DNA of 28,024 bases from CAYMGQ01 sp964390055 (GCA_964390055.1 CAYMGQ010000019.1:1-28024); one strand, 5' to 3'; shown: positions 1 through 8,045, counted from the stretch's first letter. Numbers and translations: made by a program. Notes: a model not told the origin generated them from the letters alone.

Positions 1-35
1 TTAATAAATAAAACCCTAGTATCTTATCTAGGGTT
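1..35 (-). terminator. Intrinsic terminator of the molybdopterin fusion gene
   Basis: A perfect 8-bp stem (AACCCTAG at 12-19 pairs with CTAGGGTT at 28-35) has an 8-nt loop. On the minus strand it is followed by a T-rich run (complement of 1-11). It lies 15 nt past the stop codon of the minus-strand gene ending at 51. Confidence 0.8.
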
Positions 36-50
36 CCATTTTTATTTATT

Positions 51-3000
51 TTACTCTTTATATAATTTTTTATTGAATTTTTTTACTAGCTTATTGCTGT
101 TGCTATCATGACTAAATAAGGGTCCCTCCTGGGCTATTTGTAATCTAGCCTTCTTATCAGGAAAATTAAAGCCCTTCTCATATAAAATATGTTTCTCCTC
201 TATTCCATAGCATATGTCCAAAAGTTTCCCGTAGTCTGTAGTGGGCTCTATTGCCTTGGCCAACTTAGATACAATTTGCCAATTCTCATATTGAATAGCT
301 GGTTCAAGCACCTGGTTGACTTTTTGGACCCTAGCTTCAGAATTAGTAAAACTTCCCCTGGATTCTAGGAAACTTGCCCCCGGCAGGACTACATCTGCCT
401 TTTCAGCAATAGGGGTCATATATATATCCTGGACCATTAAGAAGTCCAACTGGCCGATACAAGTATGAGAAATATCCTCCCCAAAGACTAATAAAGCCCT
501 GATATCCTGATCCCTAATCCCCTGTAAAACAAGCTCCCTATCACCTTTTATCCCCATATCCTTTAGCCCTTGACTATTGCAATTAGGCCCCATTTGCAAA
601 ATACCCCTGCCATAAGCACCAATGTGGCCCGAGATAACCGCCATGTTTGCCAATAATTTTGCCCCATCGGGACTTATGTTTTTCTCAGCAAAAACAATCA
701 TAGCCTTCTTTGATTGGCCATAGATTCTGGCAACCTCTCTAGCATCCTTACCTGCCACTATATCCTGTAGAGACTCCTGTAAATCCTCTAAACCATTTAC
801 TTCCTTAGTTTTACAGCCTTCCTCCAACAGTATCTTTATAACTTCCATTAAAAATCTGCTATTATTAGCTGGTGTAACTTTTTTATAGGCCCATTCATCG
901 GCCTGGGATTCAAAGGGATTTATTACTATAAGTTTTGCCCCATTTTCCACTGCCCTTTTAATTTTTGTAGCTACAACTGTATGTTCCTTCATTATATCGC
1001 TGGCAACTAGTATAATTGTATCAGTGGTGAGCAAATCATCATAAGTACTGGAGGACCCATCATAACCTAAGACCTCCTCAATCCCCCCACTAATCCTATT
1101 AAAACTACATATATGATTAGTTTTTAGGACTTCCTTGGCCAATTTAGAAATCAGATAAATCTCCTCATTAGTATAGCGGTCCGAAATAGATAGGCCAATA
1201 GAATTTCTGCCATGGTTTGATCCTATCTCTTTGACTCTGTTAGCAATATAGGATATTGCCTCCTGCCAAGATACCTCTTCAAGCCTTCCTCCCTGCCTAA
1301 TCATAGGACTAGTTATCCTGTCCTTCCCATGACCCACATCAAATCCAAATTTACCCCTAGCACAAGCTAGACCTTGGTTTACTATGCCAGCCTTGCTGGG
1401 GGTTGCCTTGACCAAAATTTCCCCCCTGGTATGGATTTCCATGCTACACCCTACACTACAATGACCACATATAGTAGTAGTAAGCTCAGTCTCCAGAGGA
1501 AGATCCTTATCCATGCTTAATTTTTCCTGCAGGGCCCCTGTAGGACAGACATCTATACATTGGCCGCATGAAATACAATTGGTTTCCTCCAGAGGGATGT
1601 TAAAGGCAGATCCCGCTATAGTATTAAAACCCCTATTGGCTAGGCCAAGTGCGCCAATACCCACAATCTCATCACAGGCCCTTACACATAGGCCACATAA
1701 AACACACTTGTTAGGATCTCTTTTAATAAAGGGATGTTGGCCCCTTATTTTGTTTTTACGGCTTTCACCCTTAAATCTTTCTGTAACGAGGTCATATTCA
1801 TTTGCTAATTGAAATAATTTGCATTCGAAATAATCCCCACAACCGCATTCTAAACATCTAGATGCTTCTTCCACCGCATTCTTTTCATCATAACCGCCTA
1901 TAATTTCCGTAAAATTGGATTTTCTAGACTGGGCCGAAAGCTGGGGCATAGGTGGCCTATATTGTTTTGGCCTATCCTTAAAATCCTCTGCCGTAATTTC
2001 CTCGTTAATTGCATAGTAAAGCTCCTTGTCCTCCAAGGCTTCACCCTGCAGGTAACGGCATATCATTTCTGAGGCCCTTTTTCCCTCAGCTATTGCCTCT
2101 ATAGCTATACCAGGTCCTTTATTGGTCCCATCTCCTCCTGCAAACACCTTAGGTAGGTTTGTAGACAAGCTATTCTTATCAGCATATATGGTAGCTTCCC
2201 TAGTGAGTTCAAGCCCCTCAAGACCCTCAGTATTTACAGATTGCCCTATAGCGACAATCACAGTATCTACATCAAGTAACTCCTCAGAACCATCTATAGG
2301 AAGGGGTACCCTCCTCCCCCTCGAATCTGCTTCCCCCAACTCCATCCTTTGCAAGCGGATACCAGTGACCCTATTTTCCTCCCCCAGGATTTCTATAGGG
2401 CTAACTAGGAATTGAAACTGGACCCCTTCCTCCATTGCCTCTGCAATTTCTACATCCTTTGCAGGCATTTCTGATTGTGTCCTACGATAGAGGACATATA
2501 CCTCCTTGGCCCCCATACGAATGGCAGTCCTACATGCATCCATTGCGGTATTCCCGCCCCCAATAACAGCAACCCTATTGCCTATTTCAAGGACTTTTCC
2601 CCCGGAAAATTCCCTTAAAAATTCAACACCACCAATTACACCCTTAAATTCTTCCCCTGGGCAATTTAACCTAATACTATCCCAAGCTCCCACAGAAACA
2701 TAAACAGCGTCATATTTCTCGTAGAGGCTTTTCAATGTTAAATCCCGGCCAACTTTTGTGTTTGCCAGCATCTCTACTCCCATCCTTGAGATAATCCCTA
2801 TCTCCTTATCAAGGACATCACCAGGTAGGCGATATTCAGGTATCCCATAGCGTAACATACCTCCAAATTGGGGCATTGCTTCATATATCCTTACCTTATG
2901 GCCTTGGATAGCCAGGTAGTACGCTGCGGTTAAGCCACTAGGGCCTCCCCCAACTATAGCTATGTTTTTTCCTGTCTTGGCTTTAATATCCGGTATAAAT

Positions 3001-3551
3001 TCACTTGCACTCTTTAAATCTATATCTGCAACAAATCTTTTTAACCATGCTATAGCAATGGGCTCCTCAACCAATTCCCTCCTGCAAGCCTCCTCACATG
3101 GGTGGGGACATATCCTGCCTATGCTAGCAGGTAGAGGTAATTGTTCCTTGATAAGCTTTAGGGCCTCCTCATATTCCCCATTAGCAATTAATCCTACATA
3201 GCCCTGGCAATCGGTATTTGCAGGACAGGCTAATACACAAGGAGGACGACAATCCCCTATATGGTTGGATAAAAGTAATTCCAAAATTATTTTTCTAGAT
3301 TCCCTTATTTGAGGGGTATTGGTCAATACAACCATACCCTCCTTGGCCTCAGTAATACAGGCCCTAACAGATTTAGATAGGCCCTCAATTTCCACAATAC
3401 AAAGGCCACAAGCACCATAGGCCTCTATAATCCTATCATCATGACATAATGTAGGGATTTCTATATTATTTTCCCTTGCTATATCTAGTACAGTTTGTCC
3501 CTTAAATCCTAATACTTCTTTTCCGTCTATGTAAATTTTAACCTCTGCCAC
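51..3551 (-). CDS. 2Fe-2S / GltD-like flavin / 4Fe-4S / molybdopterin oxidoreductase fusion (formate dehydrogenase/NuoG-like)
   Basis: 1166 residues, cytoplasmic, no signal peptide. Domains in order: plant-type 2Fe-2S (Cys36, 47, 50, 64); a cysteine-rich linker plus GltD-type N-terminal Fe-S region (Cys101, 105, 109, 115; Cys148, 152, 156); an FAD/NAD(P) oxidoreductase core with dinucleotide motifs near 199-206 and 330-336 and the AGGD segment near 471; a cysteine cluster at 566-577; two 4Fe-4S ferredoxin motifs (616-626, 659-669); then a molybdopterin domain with its own 4Fe-4S motif (Cys695, 698, 702, 729). The family moves electrons between NAD(P)H, ferredoxin and a Mo/W site. By eye the catalytic Sec/Cys position of formate dehydrogenases aligns with Ser821, and the usual C-terminal dinucleotide-binding cap is missing, so the Mo centre may be absent or altered, as in NuoG. 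The gene is monocistronic. The fold assignment is firm; the substrate is unknown. Confidence 0.85.
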   Translation of the reverse strand: MAEVKIYIDGKEVLGFKGQTVLDIARENNIEIPTLCHDDRIIEAYGACGLCIVEIEGLSKSVRACITEAKEGMVVLTNTPQIRESRKIILELLLSNHIGDCRPPCVLACPANTDCQGYVGLIANGEYEEALKLIKEQLPLPASIGRICPHPCEEACRRELVEEPIAIAWLKRFVADIDLKSASEFIPDIKAKTGKNIAIVGGGPSGLTAAYYLAIQGHKVRIYEAMPQFGGMLRYGIPEYRLPGDVLDKEIGIISRMGVEMLANTKVGRDLTLKSLYEKYDAVYVSVGAWDSIRLNCPGEEFKGVIGGVEFLREFSGGKVLEIGNRVAVIGGGNTAMDACRTAIRMGAKEVYVLYRRTQSEMPAKDVEIAEAMEEGVQFQFLVSPIEILGEENRVTGIRLQRMELGEADSRGRRVPLPIDGSEELLDVDTVIVAIGQSVNTEGLEGLELTREATIYADKNSLSTNLPKVFAGGDGTNKGPGIAIEAIAEGKRASEMICRYLQGEALEDKELYYAINEEITAEDFKDRPKQYRPPMPQLSAQSRKSNFTEIIGGYDEKNAVEEASRCLECGCGDYFECKLFQLANEYDLVTERFKGESRKNKIRGQHPFIKRDPNKCVLCGLCVRACDEIVGIGALGLANRGFNTIAGSAFNIPLEETNCISCGQCIDVCPTGALQEKLSMDKDLPLETELTTTICGHCSVGCSMEIHTRGEILVKATPSKAGIVNQGLACARGKFGFDVGHGKDRITSPMIRQGGRLEEVSWQEAISYIANRVKEIGSNHGRNSIGLSISDRYTNEEIYLISKLAKEVLKTNHICSFNRISGGIEEVLGYDGSSSTYDDLLTTDTIILVASDIMKEHTVVATKIKRAVENGAKLIVINPFESQADEWAYKKVTPANNSRFLMEVIKILLEEGCKTKEVNGLEDLQESLQDIVAGKDAREVARIYGQSKKAMIVFAEKNISPDGAKLLANMAVISGHIGAYGRGILQMGPNCNSQGLKDMGIKGDRELVLQGIRDQDIRALLVFGEDISHTCIGQLDFLMVQDIYMTPIAEKADVVLPGASFLESRGSFTNSEARVQKVNQVLEPAIQYENWQIVSKLAKAIEPTTDYGKLLDICYGIEEKHILYEKGFNFPDKKARLQIAQEGPLFSHDSNSNKLVKKFNKKLYKE

Positions 3552-3746
3552 ATTTATTTCCCCCTATTAAAATACTTTTCATATATTAATTAATATTTTT
3601 CCGAATAGTCTAGAGTAGGCCTAGCCACCTCTTTTTGCCTTATCTGGAGCCTGGCCTGAGGATATTAAAGTAATTTTTGTATGATTTTTCCATATGAGGG
3701 AATGAATAATTCTTCATTTCCTTAAAATTTACTAATATCAGATTTT
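3552..3746 (-). promoter_or_regulatory. Long 5' leader of the molybdopterin fusion gene, with a GC-rich hairpin
   Basis: About 190 nt separate the predicted promoter from the ATG. On the minus strand the otherwise AT-rich leader holds a GC-rich block (3610-3660): AGGCCAGGCT pairs imperfectly with GGCTAGGCCT around an A-rich loop. A 14-bp perfect palindrome, ATATTAATTAATAT (3583-3596), lies just before the RBS. I do not recognise a known riboswitch class. The rest of 3775-3887 is AT-rich and I see nothing else in it. Confidence 0.35.
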
Positions 3747-3774
3747 ATTATATCATTACAAGTATAGAATTCAA
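3747..3774 (-). promoter_or_regulatory. Sigma-A-type promoter of the fusion gene
   Basis: On the minus strand TTGAAT (3769-3774), a 16-bp spacer and a consensus TATAAT (3747-3752). It points at the fusion gene. Confidence 0.6.
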
Positions 3775-3887
3775 TATTCTTTGTAGAAATAATTAATAAT
3801 TGTTTTTTCTCCATAATTATTGTCGAAAACAGACCTATGTGATAAAATCTTTGTGGAGTTCCAATGGAACATCCTAGTAATATAGGC

Positions 3888-3918
3888 TTTACAATGCTTA
3901 TATTACCTTTGATATAAT
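3888..3918 (+). promoter_or_regulatory. Possible typA promoter
   Basis: TTTACA (3888-3893) and TATAAT (3913-3918), 19 bp apart. The -10 is consensus but the spacing is long. It lies about 40 bp upstream of typA. Confidence 0.4.
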
Positions 3919-3958
3919 AGTACTAATATAAGAATCGTTAAAGGATAATATATAAAAT

Positions 3959-5806
3959 ATGATAAATGGAAAGAAGTGGGAAAAACATATGCAAGAAAAA
4001 GAAATTAGGAATATTGGAATTATAGCCCATGTAGACCATGGCAAAACCACCCTTGTGGACCAGATGTTAAAACAAAGTGGTATCTTTCATAGCCACGAGG
4101 TTGTAGAAGACAGAGTTATGGACTCAGAATCCTTAGAGAGGGAGAGGGGTATTACCATATTGTCTAAAAACACCTCCATTAGCTATGATAATGTAAAGAT
4201 AAACATAATAGATACCCCGGGTCATGCTGATTTTGGGGGAGAAGTAGAAAGAATTATGAAGATGATAGATGGGGTCTTATTACTAGTGGATGCCCTAGAA
4301 GGGCCCATGCCCCAAACCCGCTTTGTACTCCAAAAGGCACTGGAACATGGCCTATCACCTATTGTAGTAATTAATAAAATTGATCGTCCTGAAACTAGGA
4401 TTAGCGAGGTTATAGATGAGGTCATTGATTTGTTTATAGATTTGCAAGCCAATGATGACCAATTGGATTTCCCTATAGTTTACACATCAGGCAAAAAAGG
4501 GATAGCCAGTTTGACTCTGGATAAGGAAGGGGTTAATCTGTCTCCCCTATTCGATACGATATTGACCCATATACCACAAGCAGGAGGGGACGAAAGCCAG
4601 GAGTTGCAATTGCTTATATCCTCCATCGACTATGACAAGTATATTGGCAGGCTTGGTATAGGTAAAATTGAAAGAGGTACCATATACAAGGGCAAGGATA
4701 CAGTATTGGCTACTAGCAAGGGAGAAGAAATTAATGTTAAAATTAGTAATCTTTATAATTTCCAAGGCTTAGATAGGGTAGAGCTTAATGAGGCTTCAGC
4801 CGGCGAAATTATTGCAATATCAGGCATTACTGCTATTAATATTGGGGATACCATATGTTCAACAGAAAAGGTAGAACCCCTGCCCTTTGTTGAAATTGAT
4901 GACCCAACTATCTCTATGAATTTTCTAGTAAATGATAGTCCCTTTGCCGGTCTAGAAGGGCAGTTTGTCACAAGCAGGCATTTAAGGAGTAGGCTAGAAA
5001 GGGAAATGTTATCTAATGTTGCTATGGATATGGAAGTCTTGTCCCCAGATAGTTTCAAGGTTTTAGGAAGGGGCGAATTGCACCTATCCATCCTTATTGA
5101 AACCATGCGTAGGGAGGGGTATGAATTTGCTGTATCCAAGCCCCAGGTCATTATGAAGGATGGCCAAGGGGGATTAATGGAACCTATGGAAAGACTTTTT
5201 GTTGAGACACCGGAAGATACAGTTAGCTCCGTCATTGAAAAACTTAGCCAGCGTAGGGCTGAAATGCAAAATATGCAACCCACGGGAACTGGTCTAATGA
5301 AATTAGAATTCAGGATACCCTCCAGGGGACTAATTGGTTATCGTTCAGAATTTTTAACAGATACCAAGGGTTACGGAGTCTTCCACCACATATTTGATGG
5401 CTATGACAAATATAAGGGGGAGATTCAAAGCAGAAACAGGGGCTCATTAATCGCCTTTGAGAGGGGTATAGCTGTAACCTATGGGATTCATAATGCCCAA
5501 GAGAGGGGCAACATGTTCATTAGCCCAGGTATTAAGGTTTACGCAGGTATGATTGTAGGCGAAAGTTCCCGCCATGAAGATGTTACCGTTAATGTATGCC
5601 GTAGGAAACAATTAACCAATATTCGGGCCTCAGGCTCAGATGATGCCCTCAACCTAATACCACCTATTAACCTTTCCCTAGAACAGGCTTTGGAATTTAT
5701 AGCTGATGATGAATTGGTGGAAGTAACTCCCGAAAATATTCGCCTAAGAAAAATGATCCTAGACAGGGGAGCTAGAGAAAGACAACAGAAAAAAACTAGA
5801 GATTAA
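3959..5806 (+). CDS. typA: Translational GTPase TypA/BipA
   Basis: 615 residues, the normal length for this EF-G-like ribosome-binding GTPase, which assists ribosome assembly and translation under stress or cold. The G1 loop AHVDHGKTT is at 23-31, switch I ERGIT near 62-66, G3 DTPGH at 85-89 and NKID at 139-142. EF-G-like domains and the TypA-specific C-terminal domain follow. Two starts are possible: ATG 3959, with a weak distant AAAGG, or ATG 3989 (residue 11), preceded by GTGGG at about 8 nt. The second gives the N-terminus usual for the family (short acidic start, then IRNIGIIAHVDHG). The gene is convergent with the deformylase-like gene; the stop codons overlap and no terminator lies between them. 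Confidence 0.95.
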   Translation: MINGKKWEKHMQEKEIRNIGIIAHVDHGKTTLVDQMLKQSGIFHSHEVVEDRVMDSESLERERGITILSKNTSISYDNVKINIIDTPGHADFGGEVERIMKMIDGVLLLVDALEGPMPQTRFVLQKALEHGLSPIVVINKIDRPETRISEVIDEVIDLFIDLQANDDQLDFPIVYTSGKKGIASLTLDKEGVNLSPLFDTILTHIPQAGGDESQELQLLISSIDYDKYIGRLGIGKIERGTIYKGKDTVLATSKGEEINVKISNLYNFQGLDRVELNEASAGEIIAISGITAINIGDTICSTEKVEPLPFVEIDDPTISMNFLVNDSPFAGLEGQFVTSRHLRSRLEREMLSNVAMDMEVLSPDSFKVLGRGELHLSILIETMRREGYEFAVSKPQVIMKDGQGGLMEPMERLFVETPEDTVSSVIEKLSQRRAEMQNMQPTGTGLMKLEFRIPSRGLIGYRSEFLTDTKGYGVFHHIFDGYDKYKGEIQSRNRGSLIAFERGIAVTYGIHNAQERGNMFISPGIKVYAGMIVGESSRHEDVTVNVCRRKQLTNIRASGSDDALNLIPPINLSLEQALEFIADDELVEVTPENIRLRKMILDRGARERQQKKTRD

Positions 5807-6306
5807 AATACCCCTAGCTTATCTTTGTTGATTCTAAAGGCCCTATTATCTATAGCCCTTTGGACAGCTAATAATCCATCCAGATGGTCATATTCATGCT
5901 GTATTAACTCAGATAAATCTCCCGTAAATTCTTGCAGGCAATCCTCCCAATTTTCATCCTTATAGCTAATTCTGCAGGTCTTAAACCTATTGACCCTTAC
6001 TTCTAAACCTGGAAAACTCATACAATCATCCCATACTTCAAATTTTTCCTTACCGACAAATTCAAGCTTGGGATTAATGAAGGCAGTAGATTTGCCATCT
6101 AAATTCATATATATAATCCTGTATAATTCATTGATTTGCGGGGCTGCAATTGCCCTGCCAAATCCATGCCTTTGCCTAAAGTCTAAAATTGTATCATGTA
6201 AGTCCCTAATAATTGCCCTGGCCATTGGCAGTTCTTCCTTTTCTATTGGACTACAGGCCTTATACAAATTATCATTTCCCAAGAGTAATATTTTTCTAAC
6301 AGCCAA
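5803..6306 (-). CDS. Divergent peptide deformylase-like protein
   Basis: 167 residues from a TTG start at 6306. GGAGGGG lies about 6 nt upstream of that TTG; a TTG at 6321 would overlap the RBS itself. The family removes the formyl group from nascent N-terminal fMet using Fe/Zn held by Cys and two His. All three ligands are present: Cys95 in motif 2 (D-D-C-M-S, usually E-G-C-x-S) and H137-E138-x2-H141 in motif 3. Motif 1 is G-R-A-I-A-A-P-Q (50-57), with Ala for the usual second Gly. Metal binding looks intact, but motifs 1 and 2 are atypical, as in secondary or type III deformylase-like proteins. The promoter carries a BlaI-type box, so expression may be induced by antibiotic or wall stress rather than constitutive as for housekeeping def. 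Confidence 0.85.
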   Translation of the reverse strand: MAVRKILLLGNDNLYKACSPIEKEELPMARAIIRDLHDTILDFRQRHGFGRAIAAPQINELYRIIYMNLDGKSTAFINPKLEFVGKEKFEVWDDCMSFPGLEVRVNRFKTCRISYKDENWEDCLQEFTGDLSELIQHEYDHLDGLLAVQRAIDNRAFRINKDKLGVF

Positions 6307-6353
6307 GCCTATCCCCTCCAAATATTCATAAATTTATTAACCCTATTTTATTA

Positions 6354-6382
6354 ATTCTACAGATTGTAGGTTTTTCCTTCAA
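6354..6382 (-). promoter_or_regulatory. Promoter of the deformylase-like gene
   Basis: On the minus strand TTGAAG (6377-6382), 17 bp, TAGAAT (6354-6359). The -35 overlaps the T-tract of the upstream coat-gene terminator. The start codon is about 40 nt downstream of the expected transcription start. Confidence 0.6.
6357..6369. promoter_or_regulatory. BlaI/MecI-type operator in the deformylase-like promoter
   Basis: CTACA-GAT-TGTAG is a perfect 5+3+5 dyad that overlaps two bases of the -10 with its TACA/TGTA core and fills the downstream half of the spacer. It has the same form and the same register as the box in the blaI promoter (24576-24588). Known BlaI/MecI sites share TACA/TGTA half-sites; assigning it to BlaI is inference from that match. 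Confidence 0.6.
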
Positions 6383-6411
6383 AATAAAATAGGACCCTAT
6401 TAAGGTCCTAT
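6381..6411 (-). terminator. Intrinsic terminator after the coat gene pair
   Basis: ATAGGACC (6389-6396) pairs with GGTCCTAT (6404-6411), loop 7 nt. On the minus strand it is followed by TTTATTTT (complement of 6381-6388). It closes the transcript of the two small coat-like genes. Confidence 0.85.
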
Positions 6412-6429
6412 CTTTGAATTACATATTAT

Positions 6430-6678
6430 TTATGCTTGCGTTAATTGGTTTTTTATGGCTTGTATATCTTCATGCTTAGCAGCCTGGGCTGGAGTATAAA
6501 AGTTTTTTTGTTCAGCTAGCTGAAATAATTCGAATTGAAATTGTTCATCCCCATTTCTTATTTCCTGTAGGGTTTGTCTCAAGTTTTGATTACAGGCCTC
6601 ACCGATTGCCTTTGTATATTCCCCAGTCCCTGCCTTAGTCATACACAATATATCATTTACCATATCCTTATCATTCAT
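6430..6678 (-). CDS. CotF-like spore coat protein, second of a pair
   Basis: 82 residues, mostly helical and Gln-rich (Q-N-L-R-Q-T-L-Q, Q-F-Q-F-E-L-F-Q), with the FYTPAQAA segment typical of the C-terminal part of CotF-like/coat F-domain proteins of endospore formers. A strong AGGAGG lies 7 nt before the ATG. It follows the 60-residue gene by 22 nt; together they approximate one CotF-like protein, so this may be a two-gene version of the family. No catalytic motif. The coat role is inferred from family resemblance. Confidence 0.65.
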   Translation of the reverse strand: MNDKDMVNDILCMTKAGTGEYTKAIGEACNQNLRQTLQEIRNGDEQFQFELFQLAEQKNFYTPAQAAKHEDIQAIKNQLTQA

Positions 6679-6700
6679 ATTTTTAACCTCCTAAAAACTC

Positions 6701-6883
6701 CTATAAAAATCCCATTAATTTTTGTGTAGTAGTTTGAGCAGATTGCGCACTCTGTTCAAATAATTGTTTTACCTGGGGGTCCTGACATTGTTGGGCATAA
6801 GTATTTAGCTTGGATACCATCATTTGATGACTTCCGATAAGTTCCCTTAAGTTTTGTAACTCCAATTGATTTAAATGCGGCAC
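6701..6883 (-). CDS. Small CotF-like coat-associated protein, first of a pair
   Basis: 60 residues with a GTG start; GGGAGGG lies about 8 nt upstream, and the overlapping ATG two bases earlier is out of frame. Helical, with an L-x2-L-E-L-Q-N-L-R-E-L opening and a Gln-rich second half (QQCQDPQVKQLFEQSAQSAQ), resembling the N-terminal half of CotF-like coat proteins. It heads the transcript that ends at the 6381-6411 terminator. Sporulation control is likely from the family, but I could not identify a convincing SigE/SigK promoter. Confidence 0.6.
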   Translation of the reverse strand: MPHLNQLELQNLRELIGSHQMMVSKLNTYAQQCQDPQVKQLFEQSAQSAQTTTQKLMGFL

Positions 6884-6980
6884 ATCAATCCCTCCCTTCC
6901 TTCCCTTTATTCTATATGCCTCTAATATTATGTCTCCATTAGAAAATAATATGTAGCCTAAGCAACAAATTCTTTAATAC

Positions 6981-7009
6981 TAAAAGGGCCCCATCCTAGG
7001 ATGGGGCCC
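6981..7009 (-). terminator. asnA intrinsic terminator
   Basis: A 24-bp perfect palindrome (6986-7009, arms GGGCCCCATCC/GGATGGGGCCC) is followed on the minus strand by TTTTAGTATT. It lies 13 nt past the asnA stop. Confidence 0.85.
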
Positions 7010-7022
7010 CACTTATAATTAA

Positions 7023-8045
7023 CTACAATAAACTAATATTAGCCTCCTGGCAGGCATGTATAATATCTTCAGACCAAATAGTTGCTTGTACCTCCCCAAT
7101 ATGGGCCTTTCTGAGAAAAAACATACATATCCTAGATTGGCCTATTCCACCTCCAATGGTGTAGGGCAATTCCTTATTTAAAATCATCTGGTGGTATTTT
7201 AATTCTTTACGCTGGGTGCAATCGGCCAGTTGCAATTGTTTTTCTAGCACAATCTCATCCACCCTAATTCCCATGGATGATAGCTCTAATGCCACATCCA
7301 AAACCGGATACCAGAAAATAATATCCCCATTTAAGGACCAGTCATCATAATCAGGTGCCCTTCCATCATGACTTGCCCCAGAATTTAATTTATGTCCTAT
7401 GCCAATGATAAAGACTGCCCCATGTTTTTTGGCAATCAAATTCTCCCTTTCCTCTGGTGTGTTTTGAGGGTAGAGATCTTCTAGTTCTTGGGCACTTATA
7501 AAGCTAATCTCCTCTGGGAGGAAAGGCTCAAAGCAGGGATAGACTTGGTAAAGATATTCTTCTGTATCCTTAAAGACCCTGTAAATCTTCCTGACAATGT
7601 TTTTTAATGTATCTAGATTTCTTTCCTCCTTGCTAATAATCTTTTCCCAATCCCATTGGTCAACATAAATAGAATGCAGATTGTCTAGGTCCTCATCCCT
7701 CCTAATAGCATCCATATCTGTATAAAGGCCTTCACCCATATTAAAACCGTATTTATATAGGGCCTTGCGTTTCCACTTGGCTAGAGAATGAACTATCTCT
7801 ACCTTTTTGTTACCTATTCCCTTAACGGCAAAGGATACAGGCCTTTCCACCCCATTTAAATCATCATTTAACCCACTCTCAGGTCTTACAAAGAGGGGGG
7901 CTGAAACCCTAATTAAATTTAACTCCTTAGCCAATCCTCTTTCAAAATAATCCTTAATTAGCTTAATAGCAATTTCCGTGTCCTTAACATTTAAATAGGA
8001 TTTATATCCCTTAGGTATCACCAGTAATTCTTGCAAACTTTTCAT
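7023..8045 (-). CDS. asnA: Aspartate-ammonia ligase (asparagine synthetase A)
   Basis: 340 residues, full length for AsnA. It makes asparagine from aspartate, ammonia and ATP through an aspartyl-adenylate, using a class II aminoacyl-tRNA synthetase-like fold. Visible landmarks are MDAIRRDED (111-119), the HDGRAPDYDDW segment (226-236) and the C-terminal motif 3-like GGGIGQSR (298-305), which contains the ATP-binding Arg. AGGAGG lies 8 nt before the ATG. The gene is alone between a T-box leader and a strong terminator, so it should be switched on when uncharged tRNA-Asn accumulates. Confidence 0.97.
   Translation of the reverse strand: MKSLQELLVIPKGYKSYLNVKDTEIAIKLIKDYFERGLAKELNLIRVSAPLFVRPESGLNDDLNGVERPVSFAVKGIGNKKVEIVHSLAKWKRKALYKYGFNMGEGLYTDMDAIRRDEDLDNLHSIYVDQWDWEKIISKEERNLDTLKNIVRKIYRVFKDTEEYLYQVYPCFEPFLPEEISFISAQELEDLYPQNTPEERENLIAKKHGAVFIIGIGHKLNSGASHDGRAPDYDDWSLNGDIIFWYPVLDVALELSSMGIRVDEIVLEKQLQLADCTQRKELKYHQMILNKELPYTIGGGIGQSRICMFFLRKAHIGEVQATIWSEDIIHACQEANISLL

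Noticed and set aside
972..981. TACA-AC-TGTA dyad as a further BlaI box
   Set aside because: It lies deep in the coding region of the fusion gene, has the N2 rather than N3 spacing and no promoter around it.
1513..3201. Several plus-strand open frames opposite the fusion enzyme
   Set aside because: No RBS and composition typical of the antisense of a real gene; the minus-strand protein has clear domains throughout.
4753..5283. 176-codon minus-strand open frame inside typA
   Set aside because: Antisense shadow of a strongly conserved gene; no RBS or recognisable motif.
6307..6321. Longer N-terminus of the deformylase-like protein (TTG at 6321)
   Set aside because: Its first codons are the GGAGGGG Shine-Dalgarno sequence of the TTG at 6306.
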